20,518 nucleotides of DNA, from contig JAHEMP010000012.1 in the NCBI GenBank assembly GCA_024643585.1, positions 1 through 20,518 of the forward strand, written 5' to 3'. The notes beneath the pieces were generated by a model. It was not told where the DNA came from. It saw nothing but the letters and a program-made list of their open reading frames with translations, and made no database searches. Source of the DNA: Crocinitomicaceae bacterium (GTDB lineage Bacteria > Bacteroidota > Bacteroidia > Flavobacteriales_D > Crocinitomicaceae). Below, in pieces: positions 6,615-14,021 of the stretch (the stretch's first letter is position 1; each line of letters opens with the position of its first letter). A program made the position numbers and the translations under genes.

Positions 6615-8692
6615 AGTCTGAACCTTAATTGTAAAGTTATTTCCGATTTTGTATTGCCCTTTATTTCTTCGGCCCCAGTCCCCAAGTTATCTCGGTCGCT
6701 GTAAATATTGATGGCGTATCTTGCCCAAAGGTCGAAATTTCTCAAGAATGTCCAATGAGCCATCGCATAAACTCTCGTGCCTTTGTAATAATAAGCTGGT
6801 ACTGAAAATACATATAAAGCGTTGGATTCAAATGCATATAATCGAGAATCATACGAATCCGTTTCCATGAATGCATAACGAAAAGACAAGTCTATTGGCC
6901 AATTTTTGGGACGAATTAGTAAATCTTGGTACAAAAGAAAACCAACTTCATTAGCGGAACTGACGCGATTTAATGTGGTTATTTCCATGCGGCTTTTTAA
7001 AATAATTCCTTCCGTTACATTATAGGAAAAATGAATTCTGTAATTTCTTTGTCGAATGGGTTCAATGGCTGTAACAGAACCGTCTGAAATTCGACTATTC
7101 TTGGCTTTTACTTGCTCCCTATAACGGAAATACAATTCCATTCTCTTATTTGGTCTATAGGTTGGTTGAATCAAATATTCATGTCCATCCGAAGGTGAAT
7201 CTACCAAGTATCTCATCCATGGAAAAGCAAAGTAATCCGCATATGCGTTTATAGTCCAGGCATTGTTGAGGCGTATTTTACCTCCAATATACAGTCCTTT
7301 TTCATTTTGGGTGTTGCTTCCTTCGGCAAAGCCATTGTTGTACAACGTTTGATAAGCTTTGTCATAATTTCTATACAAAATACTCAAGCTAACCTTTGGA
7401 TCTAAGGCGATTAAAACGCCATGCAATTGAGCAAATTTCTTACTGAATGAAGCGTAACTAGCTTCTCCAAAAAAACTGAAATTTCTAGTCACAAATGAAT
7501 AATTTGCACTTGAAGAAATAAAACTTTTGCCTCTAAAATCAAATTGATTATAGGGTTGTATTGCCTTATTGTAAAACTTATCATAACCCTGATAAACGGA
7601 GGCCATACCCAGCGATATATTTCTTTTTTGATACCTCAAATTTGCTCCGGCCATCGTTTCGACAAATGCATCCTTTTTTGAAATTTCGCTATTCGTTCTG
7701 TGCAATCCTGAAAGGTTTATACTTGAAACAAATTCTTGCTCTTCCACTAATGAATCTGCAATAATGGTCGCATCCACTTTCTTTCGTGAAGCGAAGGTTA
7801 AGAGTGAAAAATTTCTATACCCAAAATCAACTGCAGCTCCACGTAAAAACCGATTTTCATCCACAGAGGTGTATGGTTTTAATGGATTTGCATTCTTTTT
7901 CACATTGGTAACATCAGCAGTTTTTCCAAATGCATATCCCGACCATAGATTCAAACCTTGTCCGATTTGTACCTGATAATCGCCTAAAGCAATCGTTTTC
8001 ATGTATTTACCTCCGTTATAAAAGGCATGCATGGATAGAAAATCGAAACCATAAGGCTGCCCAGATCCTCCAAATTGCTCACCAGGATCTTTTTCGGCTG
8101 TCAGTCCTATGCTCAAATTCGTTCGATAGCTATATCGCAATCTGGTATAATATCTATCCGGATTACCATGATAGTAGCTGTTACTTGACAAAAGGACAGA
8201 ATCAGGAACATCCTCATAGGCGTTCTTCTCTTCTGCAATTGTTTGATAGCGAAAAAATGATTCGAATTTAGCCTGATTTAAAGCCTCCTTAAATGTAACA
8301 CTCAAATTATCCAATCGATCATCCACCCGAACAAAAGGTAGAACCATTTGAATTGTTGTCAAATCCCAATACGGTAAACTTTGTAATTCGTATTTTGAAA
8401 TAAGCTTGCCAAATAATTTGAGATGCAAAAATAAATCGTTGATTTGCAAGTCTGTAAGTATTCCCAATTCGTTTAGTTGTTCAACTGTCGTGTTGTTTAA
8501 ATTTATGGGATTATCATAATAATAAAATAGTCGTTCCAAAAGATCTGTTAAATCCAAGCCTTCATTTTCTAACTGCTCTGAAATAAATTCTATTCTCTGT
8601 TGAATCAAATCATTTTTCTCTTGTTGTTGACAAAAGACGTGATCTGCAATAAAAATAAATGAGCCGAGAAGAATGATTTTTAAGGTATTCAT
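6611..8692 (-). CDS. helix-hairpin-helix domain outer-membrane beta-barrel protein
   Basis: The product is 693 aa. Signal peptide: MNTLKIILLGSFIFIADHVFC. Residues ~25-125 are a helical region with ComEA-like HhH features: NPINLNNTTVEQLNELGILT, then a second HhH unit LFGKLISKYELQSLPYWDLT. HhH units bind DNA backbones non-specifically, although in this family binding has not been shown to my knowledge. The rest (~140-693) is rich in alternating aromatic beta strands (YYTRLRYSYRTNLSIGLTAE, WTINAYADYF, FDLWARYAINIY) and ends in TLQLRFRL, which fits an outer-membrane barrel with a terminal aromatic strand signature. It is the second gene of an operon; its ATG overlaps the PorV-like stop as ATGA (8689-8692). 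Function is unknown; DNA uptake or envelope assembly are possible. The family is widespread in Bacteroidota. Confidence 0.72.
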   Translation of the reverse strand: MNTLKIILLGSFIFIADHVFCQQQEKNDLIQQRIEFISEQLENEGLDLTDLLERLFYYYDNPINLNNTTVEQLNELGILTDLQINDLFLHLKLFGKLISKYELQSLPYWDLTTIQMVLPFVRVDDRLDNLSVTFKEALNQAKFESFFRYQTIAEEKNAYEDVPDSVLLSSNSYYHGNPDRYYTRLRYSYRTNLSIGLTAEKDPGEQFGGSGQPYGFDFLSMHAFYNGGKYMKTIALGDYQVQIGQGLNLWSGYAFGKTADVTNVKKNANPLKPYTSVDENRFLRGAAVDFGYRNFSLLTFASRKKVDATIIADSLVEEQEFVSSINLSGLHRTNSEISKKDAFVETMAGANLRYQKRNISLGMASVYQGYDKFYNKAIQPYNQFDFRGKSFISSSANYSFVTRNFSFFGEASYASFSKKFAQLHGVLIALDPKVSLSILYRNYDKAYQTLYNNGFAEGSNTQNEKGLYIGGKIRLNNAWTINAYADYFAFPWMRYLVDSPSDGHEYLIQPTYRPNKRMELYFRYREQVKAKNSRISDGSVTAIEPIRQRNYRIHFSYNVTEGIILKSRMEITTLNRVSSANEVGFLLYQDLLIRPKNWPIDLSFRYAFMETDSYDSRLYAFESNALYVFSVPAYYYKGTRVYAMAHWTFLRNFDLWARYAINIYSDRDNLGTGAEEIKGNTKSEITLQLRFRL

Positions 8693-9504
8693 TTTTCTTT
8701 TTTGTTTTCAAACGTAAAAGAAATTTGGGGTGACCAACCCAATATTTGATGATAAGCCCCTGCAATGTCAAATGAAAATTCTTTCCACCTATAACCAAAG
8801 CCAAAAGCTAGTGCGGTTGGCTGATTTCCCACCCCAAGTCGTAAATGGAATTTTTTAAAAGGTTCGTACTCGATTGCACCTTTAAAGGAAACGGGGCCAT
8901 CAATATCTTTCCATACCTCTGCCATCACATTCAACACTTTGGACGGAACGTACCCAACTCCAAATCGAATGGTTGTATTGTACCTATCATTTTTAAAATC
9001 TGACAACTTATTTTGTCCCAAATTGAATATAGCAATGCCCAAATTCCATTGCTGTGTAATATTCAAAAGGGCACCTATTTCGGCAGTAACAGTATTTGAA
9101 CTGCCGTAATAGCTGGGCAGTCGCAGTCCTTGGTAATTGAATTGAACACCACACGAAAAATTATCTGCTAAGTTCAAAGCATACCCAATTCCACTTCTGA
9201 AATTTCTGTATTCACTTGTTCCCTGATGAAATGTTCCCAATGAAAAAACACCGTATTTTGTCGGTATCGCCGCAGCTAACGATTGGCGTTGAAGGTCCGG
9301 TAATAGATATCTGTTTTCATAGGAAAATCCTACACTTAGGTTCTCGATTTTACCAATAGCTCCGGGGTTATTGAAATACGACCAATTGTCAACGAGTGTT
9401 GTAGATGCATTTAAAAGACTTCCAGAACGAGCTCCAGCTGGAATCCATCCCTGCGAAATAACAGAAAATGGCAATAGCAAGATTAGGGCAAAGAGGAATT
9501 TCAT
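8689..9504 (-). CDS. PorV/PorQ-like outer-membrane barrel protein
   Basis: I choose the ATG at 9504 (271 aa), because MKFLFALILLLPFSVISQG is a clean signal peptide. An upstream ATG at 9543 would add 13 residues before it. The mature protein begins GWIPAGARSGSLLNAST and LVDNWSYFNNPGAIG, the N-terminal pattern of PorV-like/FadL-type 14-strand barrels of Bacteroidota (small residues, then a W-x-x-x-NP turn). Regularly spaced amphipathic strands follow to the end (LRLGVGNQPTALAFGFGYRW). PorV itself is the T9SS shuttle that binds cargo sorting domains, but many PorV-like paralogues have no known role, and this one is not clearly PorV or PorQ. It is co-transcribed and overlapping with the HhH-barrel gene, suggesting that the two work as a pair in the outer membrane. 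Confidence 0.7.
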   Translation of the reverse strand: MKFLFALILLLPFSVISQGWIPAGARSGSLLNASTTLVDNWSYFNNPGAIGKIENLSVGFSYENRYLLPDLQRQSLAAAIPTKYGVFSLGTFHQGTSEYRNFRSGIGYALNLADNFSCGVQFNYQGLRLPSYYGSSNTVTAEIGALLNITQQWNLGIAIFNLGQNKLSDFKNDRYNTTIRFGVGYVPSKVLNVMAEVWKDIDGPVSFKGAIEYEPFKKFHLRLGVGNQPTALAFGFGYRWKEFSFDIAGAYHQILGWSPQISFTFENKKEK

Positions 9505-9597
9505 AAGTAGACTAAAAATAATGAAAGACATTGATTTAGTCATCGTTAATTGAAAAATTTAATACAGTTTTCTTATACTATTGATTCTGAAATGTCG

Positions 9598-9605
9598 TAG
9601 TTTTG
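9598..9605 (+). promoter_or_regulatory. -7 box upstream of the secreted esterase
   Basis: TAGTTTTG is an exact TAnnTTTG match ending 15 nt before the ATG at 9621. It contains the in-frame TTG at 9603 that would be a longer start, which makes that start unlikely. No convincing -33 element was found at standard spacing. Confidence 0.45.
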
Positions 9606-9620
9606 ATAAAAATCGTTCAA

Positions 9621-10727
9621 ATGAAAAATACCTTATTCTTTTTATTTCTAGTCCTATTCTCATTTTCCGCTTACTGTCAGCTTACCACGCACACCATTAA
9701 TGTTGGAGGAGTAACCAGAAATTATTACAAATATTTGCCGACTGGATACCAAGCCTCAGAAAATTTGCCTGTTGTATTTATTTTACATGGATTGGGCGGT
9801 AATGCGCAACAAATGACCTTGGCAGGTTTTAGTTTAATTGCAGACACAGCTCGGATTATAGCCATCTATCCTGACGGATTAACAAATGCTGGGGGACAAA
9901 CTGCTTGGAACAATGGCACCTTGTTAAGTTCGGCTGCAGACGATATTTCATTTTTCAACAAAATGATGGATGAAATGATTTTGAATCAAAATGCGAATCC
10001 ATCTAAAATATATGTTACCGGCTTTTCTATGGGTGGAATAATGACACATCATTTGGCTTGTGCTTTAAACGGACGAATTGCCGCAATTGGACCAATGGCA
10101 GGCACCATGGCAACCTCGGATATTTCAACTTGCGTCCCAGTATACGCAACCCCTGTGATTCATTTGCATGGAACTGCTGACGGAACGGTCCCTTATAATT
10201 CGGGAGCTTTGCCTTCTTTAAGTTTGGTTCCACAGACAATGGCGTTTTGGAGAAATGTACATAGCTGCGCGGCAACAGCAGATAGTACGAGAATAGCAGA
10301 TACTGCCAATGATGGTATTACGGTCGACCGATTCGTCTATAACAATTGCAACCCTTTGGGGTCTGTTGAATTGTGGAGGTTCAACGGTGCCGACCACATA
10401 TATCTATACCAACCAGTGAATGACATTACAGAAGCTGTTGAAATTTGGAAATTCTTCAGAAAATGGCAACACCCAAATCCAGCAGCGGTTGGTATTTCGG
10501 AATTGGAAAAAATTAAAAGTTTCTCAGTTTATCCAAACCCAAGTTCTGGTGCCGTAAAATTTATAACAGAATTTAAAACTACACTCGAACTGTTTAATGT
10601 TCAAGGTATACGCATCCAATCCTTGACCGTAAATGGTGGAGAAGAAATAGTTCAATTGAATGTTTCAAAAGGAATATATTTTCTAAAAGATACAAATGGG
10701 TCAATGGAAAGATTGATTATTGAATAA
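9621..10727 (+). CDS. secreted PHB-depolymerase/feruloyl-esterase-like hydrolase (LpqC type) with T9SS domain
   Basis: From the ATG at 9621 the product is 368 aa, starting with a signal peptide (MKNTLFFLFLVLFSFSAYC). Residues ~25-290 form an alpha/beta hydrolase of the PHB depolymerase family (LpqC-type): VVFILHGLGGNAQQM gives the oxyanion-loop region. The nucleophile is S136 in GFSMGG. The acid is likely D187 in HGTADGTVPY, and the base H259 in GADHIYLY. All three triad members are present. The last ~70 residues are a T9SS type A sorting domain (FSVYPNPSSGAVKF, LELFNVQGIRIQSLTV, VSKGIYFLKD). It is thus an extracellular or surface-bound esterase. The substrate could be polyhydroxyalkanoate, a feruloyl or acetyl ester on plant polysaccharide, or another polyester; the sequence does not decide. 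It converges on dnaK across a shared terminator. Confidence 0.85.
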   Translation: MKNTLFFLFLVLFSFSAYCQLTTHTINVGGVTRNYYKYLPTGYQASENLPVVFILHGLGGNAQQMTLAGFSLIADTARIIAIYPDGLTNAGGQTAWNNGTLLSSAADDISFFNKMMDEMILNQNANPSKIYVTGFSMGGIMTHHLACALNGRIAAIGPMAGTMATSDISTCVPVYATPVIHLHGTADGTVPYNSGALPSLSLVPQTMAFWRNVHSCAATADSTRIADTANDGITVDRFVYNNCNPLGSVELWRFNGADHIYLYQPVNDITEAVEIWKFFRKWQHPNPAAVGISELEKIKSFSVYPNPSSGAVKFITEFKTTLELFNVQGIRIQSLTVNGGEEIVQLNVSKGIYFLKDTNGSMERLIIE

Positions 10728-10749
10728 TAGTTTCAGTTCAAAGCTGGAC

Positions 10750-10782
10750 AAAAAAAGGCGCTACTGATTGTAGCGCCTTTTT
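10750..10782. terminator. bidirectional intrinsic terminator between the esterase gene and dnaK
   Basis: Seven A, then GGCGCTA (10757-10763), a 7-nt loop CTGATTG, TAGCGCC (10771-10777) and five T. The GC stem flanked by A and T runs reads as a Rho-independent terminator on both strands. It lies 22 bp after the esterase stop and 23 bp after the dnaK stop, so it serves both converging genes. Confidence 0.88.
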
Positions 10783-10805
10783 GCTTTCGAAAAGTGTTGC
10801 TTTAC

Positions 10806-12692
10806 TTATTTTTTATCTTCAACTTCCTCGAAGTCAACATCTGTTACTTCTTCAGTAGCATCTGCTGCCGGCTCTTGAGACGCACCTGCACCTTCATTTG
10901 AGGCGTTGTACATTTCTTGAGAAGCTGCTTGGAACACTTCGTTTAACTTGTCCATTGCTGGTTGCAAGTTCGCTATGTTTTTCGCTTCGAATTGCGTTTT
11001 CAATTCCGCCAATGCGTCTTCGATTGGTTGTTTTTTATCCGCTGGAATTTTATCTCCATACTCGCTCAATTGACGTTCCGTTTGGAAAATCAACGAGTCA
11101 GCTTTGTTGATAGTTTCCGCTTCTTCTTTACGTTTGTTGTCTTCGTCTGCGTGAGCTGCTGCTTCCGCTTTCATTTTTTCGATATCTGCATCTGAAAGCC
11201 CAGATGAAGCTTCAATCTTGATTGATTGCTCTTTTCCTGTTCCTTTGTCTTTTGCAGAAATGTGCATGATTCCGTTTGCATCAATATCAAATGTTACTTC
11301 GATTTGTGGCTCCCCTCTTCTTGAAGGTGGAATGTCTGTCAATTGGAAACGACCCAATGTTTTGTTGTCGTTTGCCATTGCTCTTTCTCCTTGCAATACG
11401 TGGATATCAACCGATGGTTGGTTATCTGATGCCGTAGAGAATACTTCTGACTTCTTCGTTGGAATTGTTGTATTTGCTTCGATCAATTTCGTGAATACAC
11501 CACCCATTGTTTCGATTCCCAAAGAAAGTGGGCAAACATCTAACAACAATACGTCTTTCACTTCTCCTGTCAAAACTCCACCTTGAATTGCTGCTCCTAA
11601 AGCTACAACCTCATCTGGGTTAACTCCTTTTGAAGGTGCTTTTCCAAAGAATTTCTCAACTGCTGCTTGGATAACTGGGATTCTTGTAGAACCACCAACC
11701 AAAATTACTTCGTTGATATCACTTGTAGACAATCCAGCGTTTTTCAAAGCTGAACGACAAGGTGCGATTGTTCTTTCAACGATTTCCGCAATCAATTGCT
11801 CAAATTTTGCTCTTTGTAAAGTTCTTACTAAGTGTTTTGGCACTCCGTCAACAGGCATGATGTATGGCAAGTTGATTTCTGAAGATGTCGTAGAAGACAA
11901 TTCAATTTTCGCTTTCTCAGCTGCTTCTTTCAAACGTTGTAAAGCCATTGGATCTTTACGCAAGTCAATTCCTTCGTCGTTTAAGAATTCGTCAGCCAAC
12001 CAGTTGATTAAGATATTGTCAACATCGTCACCACCCAAGTGAGTGTCACCGTCAGTAGCCAATACTTCAAAAACTCCATCACCCAATTCCAAGATAGAAA
12101 CGTCATGTGTTCCACCACCGAAATCGAATACTACGATTTTTTGATCAACTCCTTTTTTATCCAAACCATAAGCCAATGCTGCTGCGGTAGGCTCGTTGAT
12201 GATTCTTTTAATAGTCAAACCAGCAATTTCACCCGCTTCTTTCGTTGCTTGACGTTGAGCGTCATTAAAGTATGCCGGTACAGTTACAACTGCTTCTGTA
12301 ACTTCTGTCCCTAAATAGTCTTCCGCCGTTTTCTTCATTTTCTGCAAAATCATTGCTGAAATTTCTTGTGGCGTATAATTTCTGTCGTCGATCTTAACAC
12401 GCGGTGTGTTATTGTCGCCTTTAACAACTTCATAAGGAACTCCTTCCGATTTTACTTCATCGTAAGTGTGTCCCATGAAACGCTTAATAGACGCTACTGT
12501 TTTAGTCGGGTTGGTGATAGCTTGACGTTTAGCTGGATCACCAACTTTACGCTCACCGCCCTCAACGAATGCCACTACAGATGGTGTTGTTCTTTTTCCT
12601 TCTGCATTTGCGATAACTACTGGCTCGTTACCTTCCATCACGGATACGCATGAGTTGGTAGTTCCTAAATCTATACCAATTATTTTTCCCAT
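10806..12692 (-). CDS. dnaK: molecular chaperone DnaK (Hsp70)
   Basis: The product is 628 aa, the normal length. DnaK is the ATP-driven chaperone that folds new or stress-damaged proteins together with DnaJ and GrpE. The nucleotide-binding domain covers residues 1-~380: GIDLGTTNSCVSV (from G6), IINEPTAAALAYG (~164-176), VFDFGGGTHDVSIL (~188-201) and VGGSTRIPVIQ. The interdomain linker is DVLLLDVCPLSLG, followed by the substrate-binding beta domain and the C-terminal helical lid. The tail is acidic and ends in a TDVDFEEVEDKK variant of the EEVD-like end. All ATPase motifs look intact. It is monocistronic here, with no dnaJ or grpE next to it. The upstream gap holds a promoter-like pair and two palindromes but no CIRCE (HrcA) element, so heat regulation probably uses another factor. 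Confidence 0.98.
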   Translation of the reverse strand: MGKIIGIDLGTTNSCVSVMEGNEPVVIANAEGKRTTPSVVAFVEGGERKVGDPAKRQAITNPTKTVASIKRFMGHTYDEVKSEGVPYEVVKGDNNTPRVKIDDRNYTPQEISAMILQKMKKTAEDYLGTEVTEAVVTVPAYFNDAQRQATKEAGEIAGLTIKRIINEPTAAALAYGLDKKGVDQKIVVFDFGGGTHDVSILELGDGVFEVLATDGDTHLGGDDVDNILINWLADEFLNDEGIDLRKDPMALQRLKEAAEKAKIELSSTTSSEINLPYIMPVDGVPKHLVRTLQRAKFEQLIAEIVERTIAPCRSALKNAGLSTSDINEVILVGGSTRIPVIQAAVEKFFGKAPSKGVNPDEVVALGAAIQGGVLTGEVKDVLLLDVCPLSLGIETMGGVFTKLIEANTTIPTKKSEVFSTASDNQPSVDIHVLQGERAMANDNKTLGRFQLTDIPPSRRGEPQIEVTFDIDANGIMHISAKDKGTGKEQSIKIEASSGLSDADIEKMKAEAAAHADEDNKRKEEAETINKADSLIFQTERQLSEYGDKIPADKKQPIEDALAELKTQFEAKNIANLQPAMDKLNEVFQAASQEMYNASNEGAGASQEPAADATEEVTDVDFEEVEDKK

Positions 12693-12706
12693 TTTTTTGT
12701 GTTTTT

Positions 12707-12735
12707 CAATTTTAAACTTGATTGTCTTAAGTCAA
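12707..12735 (-). promoter_or_regulatory. putative dnaK promoter
   Basis: On the reverse strand TTG (12733-12735) lies 18 nt before TAAAATTG (12707-12714), a seven-of-eight match to TAnnTTTG. The start codon follows after 14 nt of A-rich leader. The same 18-nt spacing occurs at the M1 peptidase promoter. Confidence 0.45.
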
Positions 12736-12767
12736 TCTTTATGCCATTTGAAAACACAGGTCTTTTT

Positions 12768-12783
12768 CTGCCATTTTTGACAG
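12768..12783. promoter_or_regulatory. imperfect palindrome upstream of dnaK (operator candidate)
   Basis: CTGCCATTTTTGACAG is an inverted repeat CTGnCA / TGnCAG with a 4-nt T spacer and one mismatch. It begins 33 bp beyond the putative -33 element, so an activator or repressor site is possible. A further TGCCATTTG lies at 12742-12750. No known factor can be named from sequence alone. Confidence 0.35.
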
Positions 12784-12817
12784 ATTGAATGTTTTTAGAG
12801 GGTTTAGGAATGTCGAA

Positions 12818-12836
12818 TTGTCAGTTTTTGTGACAA
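12818..12836. promoter_or_regulatory. palindrome TTGTCA-N7-TGACAA upstream of dnaK
   Basis: Two perfect 6-bp half-sites (12818-12823 and 12831-12836) separated by GTTTTTG. The core TGnCA / TGACA half-sites resemble those of the palindrome at 12768-12783, suggesting that one dimeric regulator could bind both. This would be a second site in the dnaK control region. It might instead be the edge of the adjacent structured element. Confidence 0.35.
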
Positions 12837-12837
12837 G

Positions 12838-12992
12838 GTTGGGTGTTGGGACGTCCCGAAAGCATTCGGGACTATTGGGTCGCTCTAGGGAGCTTTGGAC
12901 TAACCTTTGGACTTGTGAACGCGAATTAAAATTTCTTTTCACCAAAGCAAAGCGACCCAAAGACAACAAGTCGACTCAACACTCCGAAGTGT
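12838..12992. repeat. structured, GC-richer intergenic element (REP/MITE-like) between dnaK and the M23 gene
   Basis: The element is richer in G and C than its surroundings and full of inverted repeats. A perfect 8-bp hairpin GTCCCGAA-AGCA-TTCGGGAC lies at 12853-12872. A 10-bp inverted repeat TTGGGTCGCT / AGCGACCCAA (12875-12884, 12951-12960) encloses a 7-bp one, GCTTTGG / CCAAAGC (12892-12898, 12942-12948). GACTTGT (12910-12916) in the loop can pair with ACAAGTC (12966-12972) outside it, a pseudoknot arrangement. A small hairpin ACACT-CCGA-AGTGT sits at 12979-12992. CCCGA...TCGGG hairpins are a recurrent type of intergenic repeat in Bacteroidota as far as I recall. No transposase is present. 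Open frames crossing it are not credible genes. It could also be an untranslated RNA. Confidence 0.5.
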
Positions 12993-13003
12993 AGTAACCT
13001 TTT

Positions 13004-13975
13004 TTAATCAAAAGCTTTGTAGGTGTTTTTACTCATTTCAAGCAAGCGCTCGTATTGTTCCGGAGAAAGATCGGAATGATAATAATGAATGGGATTCACC
13101 TTCTTTCCGTTTTGTTCCACTTCATAATGTAAGTGAGGTCCTGTCGATTTGCCAGTTGAACCAATCAAACCTATTAAATCTCCACGTTTAACTTTTTGAC
13201 CTATTTTAACCTTAAAACCACTTAAATGAGCGTAACGTGTTTTGTATCCATAACCGTGATTTATAACTATACAATTTCCATAACCCCATCGGTTTCTTTC
13301 AAGCGCCTCAATCACACCATCGCCCGTGGAAAACACTTCGGTTCCTATATCGGCTGTAAAATCCATGCCAGTGTGCATTCTAGAGGTTTTGTAAATTGGG
13401 TCTATTCTCCAACCATATCCGGAAGCCATTCTTTTTAAATCGTCGTTTCGAACGGGTTGAATTGCTGGAATACTTGCCAAAACTTTTTCTTTGTCCTTTG
13501 CTAGTTTCAGTAATTCTTTAAAACTCAATCGTTGGGCGTTCAATCTTTTTTCAGCCGCATCTAAATTTTTAACGGTCTCTAAAAGCAATTTTGAGTTGGA
13601 ATACCCTTCCAAATCTGAATATTTTTCACTTCCTCCCGTCCCCATCATTCGCAATTCTTTGGGAAATTCACTAGCATAGAGCGCTACACGATATAAATCC
13701 TCATCTCTTTTTTCGATGTCATCCAACACACGGTGAACAAGCGCTAAATCGCCATTCATCCTTTTCATTTCTTTTTTATAAACAGCAATTTCACGACCTA
13801 AAGCCTTTTCTCTTGGGGATTTCAATTGTTTAGAAAAAAAGAAAGAAAGCATTAATCCAATTACTATACTGGGAGCAACTAAGAGTGATATTTTCAGAAT
13901 TTGTCCTGGAATACTTACCTTAACCTCTTCGTAGGCAAGACTTTTTGGATTGTATTTGTATTTCTTTTTGGACAT
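13004..13975 (-). CDS. membrane-anchored M23 family metallopeptidase (LytM-type)
   Basis: I choose the ATG at 13975 (323 aa, MSKKKYKYNPKSLAYEEVKV), a start typical of this Bacteroidota family. The longer ATG at 13987 would lie in the -7 box. Residues ~25-47 are one transmembrane segment, so the enzyme part is periplasmic. A coiled-coil-like helical region spans about 55-165. The LytM domain (~185-300) has H201 and D205 in HTGMDF, H250 in TRYAHL, and H281/H283 in GPHLHYEV, the full zinc and catalytic set. Enzymes of this family cut peptidoglycan cross-bridges, so this one likely works in cell-wall growth or division. In many Bacteroidota the M23 gene stands beside alaS; here two membrane-protein genes lie between them. 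Confidence 0.9.
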   Translation of the reverse strand: MSKKKYKYNPKSLAYEEVKVSIPGQILKISLLVAPSIVIGLMLSFFFSKQLKSPREKALGREIAVYKKEMKRMNGDLALVHRVLDDIEKRDEDLYRVALYASEFPKELRMMGTGGSEKYSDLEGYSNSKLLLETVKNLDAAEKRLNAQRLSFKELLKLAKDKEKVLASIPAIQPVRNDDLKRMASGYGWRIDPIYKTSRMHTGMDFTADIGTEVFSTGDGVIEALERNRWGYGNCIVINHGYGYKTRYAHLSGFKVKIGQKVKRGDLIGLIGSTGKSTGPHLHYEVEQNGKKVNPIHYYHSDLSPEQYERLLEMSKNTYKAFD

Positions 13976-13984
13976 AAGAGAAAA

Positions 13985-13992
13985 CAAATATA
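13985..13992 (-). promoter_or_regulatory. -7 box of the M23 peptidase gene
   Basis: The reverse strand reads TATATTTG, an exact TAnnTTTG match ending 9 nt before the chosen ATG at 13975. The identical box stands 6 nt before dnaX. No clear -33 TTG is present at the expected distance. A very short leader is implied. Confidence 0.42.
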
Positions 13993-14021
13993 CAAAAAGT
14001 GAAAATATTAACTTTACCCGT

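Noticed and set aside
7561..8271. Three forward frames antisense to the HhH-barrel gene
   Set aside because: They are shadow frames with no signal, domain or ribosome binding site, opposite a well-supported coding region.
11218..12653. Several forward frames antisense to dnaK
   Set aside because: Long antisense frames are a known by-product of conserved dnaK codon use, and nothing in the translations is recognisable.
12728..12748. Sigma-54-like promoter upstream of dnaK (TGGCAT-A-AAGA-TTGAC on the reverse strand)
   Set aside because: The -12 element reads TTGA instead of the required GC pair, and the TTG is better used as the -33 element of a standard Bacteroidota promoter.
12739..12969. 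Reverse-strand open frame of 76 codons between dnaK and the M23 gene (and an opposite-strand one, 12785-12994)
   Set aside because: Both cross the hairpin-rich element and the dnaK control region, and the translations show no domain or plausible composition. They are better explained as chance frames in a repeat.
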